A stretch of DNA of 63,326 bases. It comes from Candidatus Thiodiazotropha endolucinida (lineage in GTDB: Bacteria; Pseudomonadota; Gammaproteobacteria; Chromatiales; Chromatiaceae). The stretch lies in NCBI RefSeq assembly GCF_001715975.1, contig NZ_MARB01000026.1:1-63326 (forward strand), in the 5' to 3' direction. The position numbers were made by a program, and so were the translations under genes. Positions 18,846 to 27,693 of this stretch are shown here, piece after piece (within the stretch, counting starts at the first letter, position 1; each line of letters begins with the position of its first letter). The notes below the pieces were generated by a model. The model did no database searches and was not told the origin of the DNA. It saw only the letters and a list, made by a program, of their open reading frames with translations.

Positions 18846-18876
18846 TAGGGTGTAATGCAACTTCACTATCAAACGC

Positions 18877-19395
18877 TCATATCAACGAAGCTAAGGCTTG
18901 GGTTACCTCGTCACTATGAACGCTTGGATCGACCTTACGGAATATTTTGGCGATACAACCGGTTGGGTCAATAATAACCGTATGACGCTTGGCCAGTTTT
19001 ACTGGTCCCAGTTTAAAGAGTGCGCCATAGCTGGCAGCAACTTCTCCTGTGCTGTCCGACAGCAGGGGAAAAGCGATATTGAATTTATCTGAAAACCGTA
19101 AATGGCTTGCCACGCCATCCGTGCTGATCCCCAGCAGATCGACACCCATTTGATTCAACCGGGCCAATTCATCCCGAAATGAACAGGCTTCCCTGCTGCA
19201 GCCGGGTGTATCATCTTTAGGGTAGAAATAGAGTACCAGCCAACGTCCGCGATAATCATCCAGGCCATGCAATTTTCCATTCTGATCAGGCAAACTGAAG
19301 CCCGGTGCGGGTTGATCTACCCTGGCCTGGCAGATTGCTTGACTGAGCGAGAACACCCCCACTGCAAATGGCAGCTGTGAATACCGAGTGAACAT
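18877..19395 (-). CDS. Bcp/PrxQ-type peroxiredoxin, probably exported
   Basis: 172-residue thiol peroxidase. Peroxidatic Cys66 sits in FYPKDDTPGCSREAC, with the resolving Cys71 five residues on, the PrxQ arrangement. Other marks are GISTDGVASHLRF, FPLLSDSTGEVAASYG and RHTVIIDPTG. Residues 1-24 are hydrophobic and end in AICQA, which looks like a signal peptide, unusual for cytoplasmic Bcp; periplasmic location is therefore likely but not certain. The upstream intergenic region holds MITE copy C. Confidence 0.87.
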   Translation of the reverse strand: MFTRYSQLPFAVGVFSLSQAICQARVDQPAPGFSLPDQNGKLHGLDDYRGRWLVLYFYPKDDTPGCSREACSFRDELARLNQMGVDLLGISTDGVASHLRFSDKFNIAFPLLSDSTGEVAASYGALFKLGPVKLAKRHTVIIDPTGCIAKIFRKVDPSVHSDEVTQALASLI

Positions 19396-19592
19396 GATGG
19401 CAGCTCTCTAGGTTCAATCAGAGATCGAAATCAGATCAATTACCTTAATAAGTTTACGGCATATCAGACAGCATTTTTATGTAGTGGATCGCTACAAACT
19501 ATATATACTGCACTATCTGTAAATAGGATCATACGTGATCCCTTTCACCGATTCGAGTCGCTTGCCTCGGGTGGTGTTTGTCTATTTCATAG

Positions 19593-19826
19593 TAGGGCCC
19601 GCTAACACTAACCCAATGGGCTCTGTTGCTCTTGAAAATGCGCCAATCAAGGCGTACCCCAAGGGTACTTCCTTCGGGGCGCACCCCAAGGGTACTTCCT
19701 TCGGGGCGCAATCTGTAGGGCTGAGGCTATTTTTCCGCCCAGCGGCGATATCATTCGCTCATGCTGCCTTGCTGGACAGAAAAATAGCCCCAGCAGAGCC
19801 CATTGGGTTAGTGTTAGCAGACCCTA
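19593..19826 (+). mobile_element. MITE-like repeat, copy C (complete, 234 bp, diverged)
   Basis: Terminal repeats open with TAGGGCCCGCTAACACTAAC on the left and close with GTTAGTGTTAGCAGACCCTA on the right. They differ from copy B, but most of the changes are shared by both ends. Relative to B it has a 27-bp tandem duplication (19652-19678 and 19679-19705, one mismatch) and lacks 24 bp between two CGCTCAT direct repeats, which accounts exactly for 234 versus 231 bp. It lies in the divergent region between the peroxiredoxin and NDUFA9-like genes, 72 bp before the latter's start. Confidence 0.82.
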
Positions 19827-19898
19827 AATTACGCGGCAAGAACAAATCTCTATTAAAATGAAAAGATCACACAGCCTAAAAAATCAGGGAGCGGTATC

Positions 19899-20837
19899 AT
19901 GAAGGTTGCACTACTGGGCGGCACTGGTTTTGTCGGACACTACCTGACAGAGAAATTACTGCAGCATGGTCATATGCCCAGGTTGCTGGTCAGAGAGGGC
20001 TCGCCACATTTTTCCAAGCAAACTCAGCCTTTTGAGTGGGTACGGGGTGACATCGAGGACAATAAAACACTCCGTCGTCTGCTCACCGGGGTTGATGCCG
20101 TAATCTACAATATCGGGATTCTCAGAGAAAATCCCTCGAAGGGAATAACATTCGAAAAGCTCCAACATGAGTGGGTTGTCAAGACTGCCGAGCTGGCGAA
20201 CGATCAGCAAGTGAAACGTTTTATACTGATGAGCGCCAATGGCGTCGATCTCGGCTTGACACCCTATCAGAAGACAAAATTGGCAGCGGAAAAGCATCTC
20301 CCCGGCAGCGGTCTTGATTGGACTGTTTTTCGTCCTTCTGTAATTTTCGGGAATCCTTACGGAAAATTGGAATTCGTCACCATGCTGAAGCGGGATATCA
20401 TAGACTCTCCCCTGCCCGCGCCACTTTTTTATGAAGGCCTGCTACCGTCCAATCCCGGCGGTTTTCAGCTGTCTCCAGTGCATGTCGAGGATGTCGCCGA
20501 ATGCTTTGTGTCATGCCTTGATAAGCCTGAGACTTACAGCGATATCTATACCCTGGGAGGTCCACAGAGGCTGACCTGGAAAGAGATACTGACCATCATT
20601 GCCAAAACCCTCGGAAGAAGGAAACTGATGCTGCCAGTGCCCGCTTTTGCACCCACTTTGGCGGCAACGGCACTCGACAGATTTCCCTGGTTTCCGATCA
20701 GTCGTGACCAGATTCGCATGCTATTGAAAGGGAATGTCTGCAGTGGTGAGAGAATCTTCAAACTCTGTGATATACAGCCTCATAGTTTTGACGAAGAGAC
20801 ACTGAACTATATCGCAGCCCAAACCGGGGAAGGCTAG
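19899..20837 (+). CDS. NAD(P)-binding NDUFA9-like/epimerase family protein
   Basis: 312-residue extended short-chain dehydrogenase of the atypical complex-I NDUFA9-like subgroup. The nucleotide-binding GGTGFVGHYLTEKLL is at residues 7-21; RGDIEDNKTLRRLL, GVDAVIYNIGIL, MSANGV and DWTVFRPSVIFG follow. The usual catalytic YxxxK is present only as PYQKTKLAAEK. A strong Shine-Dalgarno (GGGAGCGG) supports the start. The physiological substrate is unknown; related proteins bind NADPH and may act in quinone or lipid metabolism. Confidence 0.85.
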   Translation: MKVALLGGTGFVGHYLTEKLLQHGHMPRLLVREGSPHFSKQTQPFEWVRGDIEDNKTLRRLLTGVDAVIYNIGILRENPSKGITFEKLQHEWVVKTAELANDQQVKRFILMSANGVDLGLTPYQKTKLAAEKHLPGSGLDWTVFRPSVIFGNPYGKLEFVTMLKRDIIDSPLPAPLFYEGLLPSNPGGFQLSPVHVEDVAECFVSCLDKPETYSDIYTLGGPQRLTWKEILTIIAKTLGRRKLMLPVPAFAPTLAATALDRFPWFPISRDQIRMLLKGNVCSGERIFKLCDIQPHSFDEETLNYIAAQTGEG

Positions 20838-20863
20838 ATAGAGCCAAATCAGAGTTGATCGCT

Positions 20864-22081
20864 CTATAAAGAGGCTTCGCGGTTCGATGGATTGAATATC
20901 CTCAATATCAGATATCCGATGACCGCGGAGAGACCGGAACCGAGCAATATGCCGAGCCGGTCACCCATGATAATACTGCTTGTTCCACCCTGTTCAAATG
21001 CCAGCGAGGCGATAAAGAGGCTCATGGTGAAACCGATTCCGCACAAAATTGTGGTGGCGTAAAAACCCGACCAGCTGGCCCCGTTCGGCAGTTTGGCAAA
21101 GCCAAGCATGATGGCAACGCCGCAAAACAGCATGATGCCAATCTGCTTGCCAACAAAGAGTCCCGCCGCGATACCCAAGGGTATGGGTTCCAGCAGAGCA
21201 TCAAAGGTTAAACCTGACAAAGAAACACCTGCATTGGAAAATGCGAACAGGGGTACAATCAACAGTGCCACCCATTGATGCAGCCCATGCTCCACCTCGC
21301 GGAGAGGTGAACGATCGCTGTTTTTAGGATCTTTGATAGGAATCATGAGTCCGATAATCACACCGGCCAGGGTGGCATGTACACCCGATTTCAATACAGC
21401 CACCCAGAGAATCACACCGACCATCACATAGGCTGAGACCCGGGAGACATGCAGCATATTCAGGACAAAGAGGACGACGATTGACACCAGGGCGATAATC
21501 AGACTGGCAAACGAGAGGTCTGCAGTGTAAAAAATAGCGATGATGATAATTGCACCCAGATCATCAAAAATCGCCAGCGCCATTAAAAAGACCCGAAGTG
21601 AAACAGGTACACGTTTCCCCAATAGAGATATGACTCCAAGTGCGAAGGCTATATCCGTGGCGGCGGGAATTGCCCAGCCATTCAATGCTACCGGATCACT
21701 TTGATTCAGCCAGTAGTAGATGGCAGCCGGGACCAGCATGCCGCCGATAGCACCCAATCCGGGTAGAATGATCTGATCGAGACGGGAAAGTTCACCTTCA
21801 AGAAACTCGCGCTTCACTTCGAGTCCGATCAACATGAAGAATACGGCCATTAAACCGTCGTTGATCCATAACAACAGCGGTTTTGCGAGTTGCAGCTCAC
21901 CGATACGAATCTCAACCGGTGTATCCAGTAACGCATCATAGAACCAACTCAAAGGCGAGTTCTCGAGTATCATCGCCAAGATGGCGGCAAATATCAGAAG
22001 GATTCCGCTGGAGGAATCCTGACGCATGAAATCCTGCAGCCACTTCGATATTTCTGATGAGTACTCTCGCTCTTTTTCCAT
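20864..22081 (-). CDS. nhaA: Na+/H+ antiporter NhaA
   Basis: 405-residue inner-membrane antiporter with about 12 hydrophobic segments. Ion-binding acids are the pair in LAIFDDLGAI (Asp173-Asp174) and Asp143 in PAATDIAFALGV, equivalent to the E. coli Asp163/164 and Asp133. WINDGLMAVFFMLIGLEVKREFLEGELS is the family signature. Its Shine-Dalgarno AGGGGAA sits directly at the edge of MITE copy D, whose end is 16 bp before the ATG, so the element lies in the nhaA leader or promoter. Confidence 0.96.
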   Translation of the reverse strand: MEKEREYSSEISKWLQDFMRQDSSSGILLIFAAILAMILENSPLSWFYDALLDTPVEIRIGELQLAKPLLLWINDGLMAVFFMLIGLEVKREFLEGELSRLDQIILPGLGAIGGMLVPAAIYYWLNQSDPVALNGWAIPAATDIAFALGVISLLGKRVPVSLRVFLMALAIFDDLGAIIIIAIFYTADLSFASLIIALVSIVVLFVLNMLHVSRVSAYVMVGVILWVAVLKSGVHATLAGVIIGLMIPIKDPKNSDRSPLREVEHGLHQWVALLIVPLFAFSNAGVSLSGLTFDALLEPIPLGIAAGLFVGKQIGIMLFCGVAIMLGFAKLPNGASWSGFYATTILCGIGFTMSLFIASLAFEQGGTSSIIMGDRLGILLGSGLSAVIGYLILRIFNPSNREASL

Positions 22082-22097
22082 ATACCGTCGCTTCCCC

Positions 22098-22328
22098 TAG
22101 GGCCTGTTAACACTATTCCAATTGGCCCTGTTGTGCCTGAAAAAGCGCCAATCAAGGCGCACCCCAAGGGCACTTCCTTCGGGGCGCAACCCGAAGGGCT
22201 GGGGCTATTTTTCCGCCCAGCGGCGTTATCATTCGCTCATGTAGCATAACTACACCTCGCTCATTCTGCCTTGCTGGGCAAAAAAATAGTCCCAGCAGGG
22301 CCGATTGGATTAGTGTTAACAGGCCCTA
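22098..22328 (+). mobile_element. MITE-like repeat, copy D (complete, 231 bp)
   Basis: Same length as copy B. The terminal repeats are TAGGGCCTGTTAACACTATT on the left and its near-complement on the right with CCCTA at the end; one mismatch and one G-T pair separate the two ends over about 34 bp. The internal 21-bp arms carry CTATTTTT where B has CTGTTTTT, with the matching change in the right arm. The flanks extend the symmetry (CC before, GG after). It stands immediately upstream of nhaA. Confidence 0.85.
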
Positions 22329-22601
22329 GGATGTAGATTCTTGCAAAATCCTGAATTCAGCTTGTGAAAAACAAGGTTATCAAATAAACAGACAATATAT
22401 CTCTCACGATTAAATGCTCAGCCGCATGACGCCATACCATGTCAACATCCGCTGATTCATCCATTTATACTATCACTACTCCAGCATAAAATGATCTACA
22501 GCTCATAGGTGTTTATGTCGCATTAGTAGCGATATTTATTCAATAACAACGAATGGTGCCTACCGCTAAATCAAGTACACTTCAAAAAATCTCTATCGAG
22601 C

Positions 22602-22653
22602 AAAAAAAAGGGGTGCCTGGCGGCACCCCTAAAAAACCGGTAGAGACTACCGG
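22602..22653 (-). terminator. Terminator of phaC, with a second hairpin
   Basis: AGGGGTGCC and GGCACCCCT form a 9-bp stem with a 4-nt loop, bordered by A-runs that read as T-runs on either strand, so the terminator may work in both directions. Beside it, CCGGTAG and CTACCGG (22637-22653) form a 7-bp hairpin with a 3-nt loop. Both follow the phaC stop. The rest of 22329-22601 holds no gene I can support. Confidence 0.85.
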
Positions 22654-22677
22654 CGGAGGATCATACTGTTGCGACGG

Positions 22678-23745
22678 TCAGGAACGCTCATCCAGCCACT
22701 TACCGATTGCCGGCGGCACCTGCTTTTGCGCCTTTCCGCTGACATAGATACCGATGTGTCCACCCGGGAAGGAGAGCTCGGTGTAGTCCTTGCTGCCGGT
22801 CAGGTTGCGCAGTGCACGAGAGGAATCGGGCGGCACCAGGTGGTCCTGTTCGGCATAGATATTAAGTACGGGACAGGTAACGTTCCTCAAATCTACCGGG
22901 CGATCACCTATCGTCACACCGCCCTCCAGAAAACCGTTTTTCTGATAAAAATCCTTCACGAATTGCCTGAAAGTCTCACCCGCCTGATCCGGGCTGTCGA
23001 AGATCCATTTTTCCATGCGCAGGAAGTTTTTCAGTTTATCCTCATCCTCCAACACATCCACCATACTCAGATATTTCTGGCCGGTGAGGCTGAAAGGCTT
23101 GAGTGAGAGAAAAGTCCAGTTCAGGAGTTCACCCGGCACATTGCCCAGGGTGTCGATCAACAGATCCACATCCATTTGCTGAACCCACGCGGAGAGCATA
23201 TTGTCAGGGGTCTGAAAATCGACCGGCGTGACCATGGTAATCAGATTTTTGACTTTGTCGGGATGCAGTGAGGTGTAACAGAGGCTGAAAGCACCACCCT
23301 GACAGATCCCCAGAATATTGATCTTATCGAGTTTATGGCGCTTACGGATCACATCCACACAACGGTTCAGATAGCCGTTGATATAGTCATCCATGGTCAT
23401 TGCACGATCCGCTTCATCGGGATATCCCCAATCTATCAGGTAGACATCCTGTCCCGCGGCAAGGAGATTACGCACGGTCGAACGATTCTCCTGAATATCC
23501 GTCATATAGGGGCGGTTTACCAATGCATAGACAATCAATGTCGGTACGGAGCTCTGTACTACATCGGCAGGTGACTCATAGCGATAGAGCCGTAATTTAT
23601 CTTCCCGATAGACCTCTACTTTGGGTGTGACACCGGTATCGATCTTCTCGGCATTCAAAAGATTTTCGACCCCTTTACCCAGCTTGCGGCTGTAGTCATA
23701 CATCTCTTCGGCCAACTGATCGGGGCGTATGTTAAATGGTTGCAC
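22678..23745 (-). CDS. phaC: Poly(3-hydroxyalkanoate) synthase class III, PhaC subunit
   Basis: Catalytic subunit that polymerizes 3-hydroxybutyryl-CoA at the granule surface together with PhaE. The 355-residue length is that of class III. Lipase-like box GICQGG with nucleophile Cys148 (chosen numbering), plus AEQDHLVPP (Asp) and FPGGHIGIYVSG (His), complete the triad. The start is set at the GTG at 23745: GAGGAG lies 7 nt upstream and the resulting N-terminus MQPFNIRPDQLAEEM aligns with known PhaC starts, whereas the TTG at 23760 overlaps the Shine-Dalgarno. It lies downstream of phaE in the same operon. Confidence 0.95.
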   Translation of the reverse strand: MQPFNIRPDQLAEEMYDYSRKLGKGVENLLNAEKIDTGVTPKVEVYREDKLRLYRYESPADVVQSSVPTLIVYALVNRPYMTDIQENRSTVRNLLAAGQDVYLIDWGYPDEADRAMTMDDYINGYLNRCVDVIRKRHKLDKINILGICQGGAFSLCYTSLHPDKVKNLITMVTPVDFQTPDNMLSAWVQQMDVDLLIDTLGNVPGELLNWTFLSLKPFSLTGQKYLSMVDVLEDEDKLKNFLRMEKWIFDSPDQAGETFRQFVKDFYQKNGFLEGGVTIGDRPVDLRNVTCPVLNIYAEQDHLVPPDSSRALRNLTGSKDYTELSFPGGHIGIYVSGKAQKQVPPAIGKWLDERS

Positions 23746-23852
23746 GTCTATTCTCCTCAAGTCCTAGATCTGCTCGCTACAGCATTTCAGCAAACAGGCC
23801 ATTTGTTCATTTCACACGGGTGAATCCACTAACGCATGTCACTGCAGTCAGC

Positions 23853-24923
23853 CTAGTTCTTCTTGGCAGCCGCCTTCTTTTTCGCAACAGCCTTTTTCTT
23901 CGGCGTGGAGCTCCGCTTGGTCGGTGCAGTTTGTTGCTTGTTGGTGGCAAGACTACGCAGTTCGATCATCTGCTCTTTCAACAGTTCGATCTCGGCATGC
24001 ATTGCCTTACTTTCACGGCGTGATTCCTGGAGTCTGTCCTGCAGGGTTCGCAGCTCTCTGCGGGTTGGCATATTCATGCCACCCAGTGCCTCATCCACCA
24101 GCTGTCCAAGCTTATGCTTCAGCGCCATCAGGCTGTTGACCAGGCGACCGTGAATTTTGGCGTACTCAGGCGTCATCACCTGTTCACCATAGACCTCCTC
24201 ACTGCTTCCAACCCAGAGATCATAGAGTCCACGCGCGCTATCCACCTGATTGCCTTCATCAATCAACGCATCGATCTTCTCTTTCAATCGATTCGCCGAA
24301 AGCATGCCCAGGTTGGAAAAGAATCCCATGTACTCACCCAGGCAACGCTGGTATTCAACCACTCGCTGCGTCAGTTGCTTATACTGTCTCTCCTCTTCAC
24401 GGGTGTAGCCGAGACCGGGAGCGCTGAGAAAGCGGTCCAGATCACCCGTATGAGGCATATTGCGCAGTAGGTCACCAGGCATCAGCGACAGTGAGGAGAT
24501 CATGCGCTGCCAGTTGTCCATCGGCATTTCCCAGAACGCCATCATCTTATGTAACGCGTCATCACCCGCAGACTCGGTATTCCCGAAAATGCCCTCCATG
24601 TTTCCGCTGAACAGCTTCTGCAGGTCGGCGACCGTACGATTGGCCGTATCCATCCAGTCATTACTATGACCGGCATTCTTGTAATAGCCCTCTGCCATTC
24701 GGAAATAACTTTGGGTCTGTTCCATCATCTTGTTCATGAAATCACGGGTCATATCATTGGCCCCGGGTGACAGGCCCTGCCACCAATGCTCCATGGCACT
24801 CTCCAGGGGCGATTTTACCGGCTGCTTCATGCCCATTGCCTGACGGCTCATATCGGTCCAGGTTTCCCAGTATTTCTGCTGGGTCTTCATCCAGTCCTCG
24901 TTCCAGAATGCAGATTCACTCAT
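23853..24923 (-). CDS. phaE: PHA synthase class III, PhaE subunit
   Basis: Accessory subunit (356 aa) required for activity of class III PhaC. The N-terminus MSESAFWNEDWMKTQQKYWETWTDM and the block GDLDRFLSAPGLGYTREEERQYKQL are typical. The C-terminal region is a coiled coil (about 280-325) followed by a lysine/alanine-rich tail like that of histone-H1-type proteins, which could help the granule contact DNA (inference). It is the first gene of the phaE-phaC operon, divergent from phaA with 299 bp between the starts. Confidence 0.93.
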   Translation of the reverse strand: MSESAFWNEDWMKTQQKYWETWTDMSRQAMGMKQPVKSPLESAMEHWWQGLSPGANDMTRDFMNKMMEQTQSYFRMAEGYYKNAGHSNDWMDTANRTVADLQKLFSGNMEGIFGNTESAGDDALHKMMAFWEMPMDNWQRMISSLSLMPGDLLRNMPHTGDLDRFLSAPGLGYTREEERQYKQLTQRVVEYQRCLGEYMGFFSNLGMLSANRLKEKIDALIDEGNQVDSARGLYDLWVGSSEEVYGEQVMTPEYAKIHGRLVNSLMALKHKLGQLVDEALGGMNMPTRRELRTLQDRLQESRRESKAMHAEIELLKEQMIELRSLATNKQQTAPTKRSSTPKKKAVAKKKAAAKKN

Positions 24924-25072
24924 GGTCTAGTCCCGTGTTTGCGACGCAGTGTCGATTAATATCATTGATTGAATGTGTCGAAGTAAGGCCCGGTTGAGTC
25001 CAGATAGCCAAACGGCCATCCCAGACATAACAAAACCTAAACTCGACACTCATGCCTAAATAAGCTAGCAAT

Positions 25073-25096
25073 AAAATTTGTGCGCTGCAACATTTT
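25073..25096. promoter_or_regulatory. Candidate PHA-regulator operator, phaE-phaA intergenic region
   Basis: An AAAATTTGTGCGCTGC core with an imperfect right half (AACATTTT) closely matches the perfect palindrome at 27192-27214 upstream of the phasin gene. Sharing of such a long motif between two pha promoters and its TGC/GCA core, which resembles PhaR-binding sequences described in other bacteria, suggest binding by the PhaR encoded here. It would be placed to control both phaE-phaC and phaA. Confidence 0.55.
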
Positions 25097-25222
25097 TTGC
25101 TACAACTTAGGCGGCATTCAGCATTCAGATACCCAGAAAGCTGATGTGAAACGCCATTCGGTGTCCGTTTTGAGCCTTATGACGGGCCATTCAATAAACA
25201 TAAAACATGAGGATTACCCAAC

Positions 25223-26407
25223 GTGAGTGAGAATATCGTCATCGTCGGCGCAGCCCGAAGCGCCATCGGTTCGTTTGGTGGCAGCCTGGCCGGTATACCT
25301 GGCCATCAGCTGGGAGCATCTATTATCAAGGGACTGCTTGAGCGTACCGGTGTCGGGCCGGAACAGGTGGATGAAGTGATTCTTGGCCAGGTCCTGACCG
25401 CAGGAACCGGACAGAATCCCGCCCGTCAGGCAGCTATCGCGGCCGGATTGCCCGTTGAAACATCAGCCCTGACCATCAACAAAGTCTGTGGCAGCGGCCT
25501 AAAAGCTGTACATTTAGCTATGCAGGCCGTGGCTTGCGGTGATGCCGACATCGTCATTGCCGGAGGTCAGGAAAACATGAGCATGGCGCCCCATCTACTC
25601 CCCAATTCACGCAATGGCAGTAAAATGGGCGATTGGAAAATGATCGACAGCATGATCGTCGATGGCCTTTGGGACGCATTCAACAACTATCACATGGGCA
25701 CCACAGCCGAGAATATTGCAGGTAAATTCAATCTCAGCCGTGAAGATCAAGATGCCTTTGCCGCTGCATCGCAACAGAAGGCGGAGGCGGCACTGAATGA
25801 GCGTGTATTCGCTGATGAGATCATTCCTATCGAAATCCCACAACGCCGAGGAGATCCCATCGTCTTCGATCGTGATGAGTTTCCGCGTCCGGGCACTACG
25901 GCCGAGTCTCTCGGCAAACTGCGCCCTGCCTTTTCTAAGGAAGGCAGCGTCACTGCAGGTAACGCCTCCGGAATCAACGATGGGGCTGCTGCTGTCATGG
26001 TGATGAGCGAGACCAAGGCAAAAGCGCTGGGGCTCACACCAATGGTACGGGTCGTCGCCTTTGCATCGGCCGGTGTCGATCCCTCAATCATGGGCACCGG
26101 TCCCATTCCCGCCTCTACCAAGTGTCTGGACAAGGCGGGGTGGAAGGTCGATGACCTCGACAGGATCGAGGCAAACGAAGCCTTTGCGGCCCAGGCCATG
26201 TGTGTAAATCAGGAGATGGGCTGGGATAGCTCGAAAGTGAATGTCCACGGTGGCGCCATTGCCTTGGGACACCCGATTGGGGCATCCGGCTGCCGTGTGT
26301 TGGTCACCCTGTTGCATGAGATGAAGCGCAGCGACTCCCAAAAAGGCCTCGCAACCTTGTGTATCGGGGGTGGCCAAGGTGTCGCCATGGCGGTCGAAAA
26401 AGTCTGA
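25223..26407 (+). CDS. phaA: Acetyl-CoA acetyltransferase (beta-ketothiolase)
   Basis: Condenses two acetyl-CoA to acetoacetyl-CoA, the first step of PHB synthesis. 394 aa with the nucleophilic Cys in [17 protein letters not shown], the [10 protein letters not shown] motif with His, and the second active-site Cys in [12 protein letters not shown]. The start is a GTG with GAGG 11 nt upstream. First gene of the phaA-phaR-phasin-phaB set on the + strand. Confidence 0.95.
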   Translation: MSENIVIVGAARSAIGSFGGSLAGIPGHQLGASIIKGLLERTGVGPEQVDEVILGQVLTAGTGQNPARQAAIAAGLPVETSALTINKVCGSGLKAVHLAMQAVACGDADIVIAGGQENMSMAPHLLPNSRNGSKMGDWKMIDSMIVDGLWDAFNNYHMGTTAENIAGKFNLSREDQDAFAAASQQKAEAALNERVFADEIIPIEIPQRRGDPIVFDRDEFPRPGTTAESLGKLRPAFSKEGSVTAGNASGINDGAAAVMVMSETKAKALGLTPMVRVVAFASAGVDPSIMGTGPIPASTKCLDKAGWKVDDLDRIEANEAFAAQAMCVNQEMGWDSSKVNVHGGAIALGHPIGASGCRVLVTLLHEMKRSDSQKGLATLCIGGGQGVAMAVEKV

Positions 26408-26641
26408 ATCAAGCCTGAAAATGCGGGTTATTGCTGAAAAAAGCGGTTTTTAATCTGCAAATGGGTTGGGTATGGCAGGAACCATATCCAACCCATATTC
26501 AGTTCCGGCACACCAGTCCCGAGAGCCTGAATAAGTGGTTTTACCGCTGATTTCCACACTTTCAGTGCCTCATTTAATATTCTCGGTGCCTTGTTTGAGG
26601 TAAACTGGTCGCCAACGATATCCAGGAACAGTTGCAGGGTC

Positions 26642-27097
26642 ATGTCTGAGCGCATCATAAAGAAATATCCCAACCGTCGGTTGTACGATACTGAACAAAG
26701 CAAATACATCACATTGACGCAGCTCCGCCAACTGATCATCAGCGGTGAATCGATCAAAGTCGTGGATTCCACCTCCGAGGAGGACATAACACGCAATATC
26801 CTGCTACAGATAATCCTGGAGACGGAATCTGGCGGTCAGCCCCTATTCACCGCCAACATGCTTTCCCAGATCATCCGTTTCTATGGCGGCACCCTGCAAG
26901 GGATTTTCGGCAACTATTTGGAGCAGAGCCTTGGGCTCTTTACAGCGCAGCAGGAGCAGCTAAAAAATAATCTGGGCGAAGACCCGTTTACTGCGATGAC
27001 AAATCTGGCCCAGAGCAATATGAAAATGTGGACCGATTTGCAGAAAGATTTTTTGACAGCCGCAGGTTTTCCCAACACAAAAAAAGAAGATTCCTAG
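26642..27097 (+). CDS. phaR: PHA synthesis repressor PhaR
   Basis: 151-residue regulator that, in studied species, binds both nascent PHA and the phasin promoter and releases DNA when polymer is present. The N-terminal DNA-binding domain is unmistakable: RIIKKYPNRRLYDTEQSKYITLTQL and VVDSTSEEDITRNILLQII. The C-terminal half carries the PHB-accumulation regulatory segments (FTANMLSQIIRFYGG). The ATG at 26642 starts exactly at the conserved N-terminus; an in-frame upstream TTG is rejected. It lies between phaA and the phasin gene it probably controls. Confidence 0.94.
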   Translation: MSERIIKKYPNRRLYDTEQSKYITLTQLRQLIISGESIKVVDSTSEEDITRNILLQIILETESGGQPLFTANMLSQIIRFYGGTLQGIFGNYLEQSLGLFTAQQEQLKNNLGEDPFTAMTNLAQSNMKMWTDLQKDFLTAAGFPNTKKEDS

Positions 27098-27191
27098 TAT
27101 CCCCCCCTTAAATTACACCATAACTTCTTGATATTAATAGTATTAGTCAAGATCCTCATAGGCATACCCAAGAAATCGCATGAAAAACAGA

Positions 27192-27214
27192 AAATTTGTG
27201 CGGTGCACAAATTT
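27192..27214. promoter_or_regulatory. Perfect 23-bp operator-like palindrome before the phasin promoter
   Basis: AAATTTGTGC and GCACAAATTT are perfect inverted arms around 3 bp, ending just 3 bp before the -35 box. A close copy lies upstream of phaA. The position overlapping or touching the promoter fits repressor binding, most simply by PhaR. Confidence 0.65.
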
Positions 27215-27217
27215 CTC

Positions 27218-27246
27218 TTGACAGCCGCTTTCCAGTGGACTATGCT
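27218..27246 (+). promoter_or_regulatory. Sigma-70 promoter of the phasin gene with TGC repeats
   Basis: TTGACA (27218-27223), 17-bp spacer, TATGCT (27241-27246): close to consensus. From the -10 onward the leader carries two copies of TGCTGCANTGCA, spaced 16 bp, an additional candidate site for PhaR, which prefers TGC-rich DNA in other species. Confidence 0.7.
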
Positions 27247-27291
27247 GCACTGCAACAATGCTGCAATGCACAACCAACAGGAGCATATATC

Positions 27292-27663
27292 ATGGCTAAA
27301 GCGAAAGAGAACATCGAGATGATGAGTGATTTAAACACAGCCGGTTACGAGAGTTTCCGTCAGCTGAGCGACATCAGCCTGAAGGCTTGGAATCAGGTTA
27401 TGGAAGCTCAGATGAACACCCTGAATACCCTCATGAACACCAGCATGGAACAACTGAAGCTTGTTTCCGAAGCCAAAGACTACCAAGAGGTCGTCCGTGG
27501 TCAGATGGATCTTTCCCGTAAACTGGGTGAAGACCTGATGAGCAAGACCCGCGAGGCTGTCGAGCTGAGCCAGAAGACCGGCGAAGAGGTCCGCGGCTGG
27601 TATGAGAGCAACCTGGCAACCGCAAACGAAAAGATCAGCAAAGTCGCTGAGAAGGCCGCTTAA
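27292..27663 (+). CDS. phaP: Phasin family protein
   Basis: 123-residue amphipathic, helix-only protein expected to coat PHA granules. It has the phasin pattern GYESFRQLSDISLKAWNQVMEAQMNTLNTLM and the repeating heptads LSRKLGEDLMSKTREAVELSQKTGEEV. No cysteine and no enzyme motif. The ATG at 27292 has AGGAGC upstream; the longer frame runs through the promoter and is rejected. It has its own strong promoter and its own terminator, consistent with high expression. Confidence 0.9.
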   Translation: MAKAKENIEMMSDLNTAGYESFRQLSDISLKAWNQVMEAQMNTLNTLMNTSMEQLKLVSEAKDYQEVVRGQMDLSRKLGEDLMSKTREAVELSQKTGEEVRGWYESNLATANEKISKVAEKAA

Positions 27664-27693
27664 TCGCGCCATTGCTTGATTGACCTATCGATA

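Noticed and set aside
19535-19861. Frames across MITE copy C with GTSFGAHPKGTSFGAQ-type repeats
   Set aside because: The repetition comes from the 27-bp DNA duplication in a non-coding element; other copies do not keep the frame.
22553-22747. Open + strand frame downstream of MITE copy D
   Set aside because: It runs through the phaC terminator hairpins and into the antisense of phaC; composition is not coding-like.
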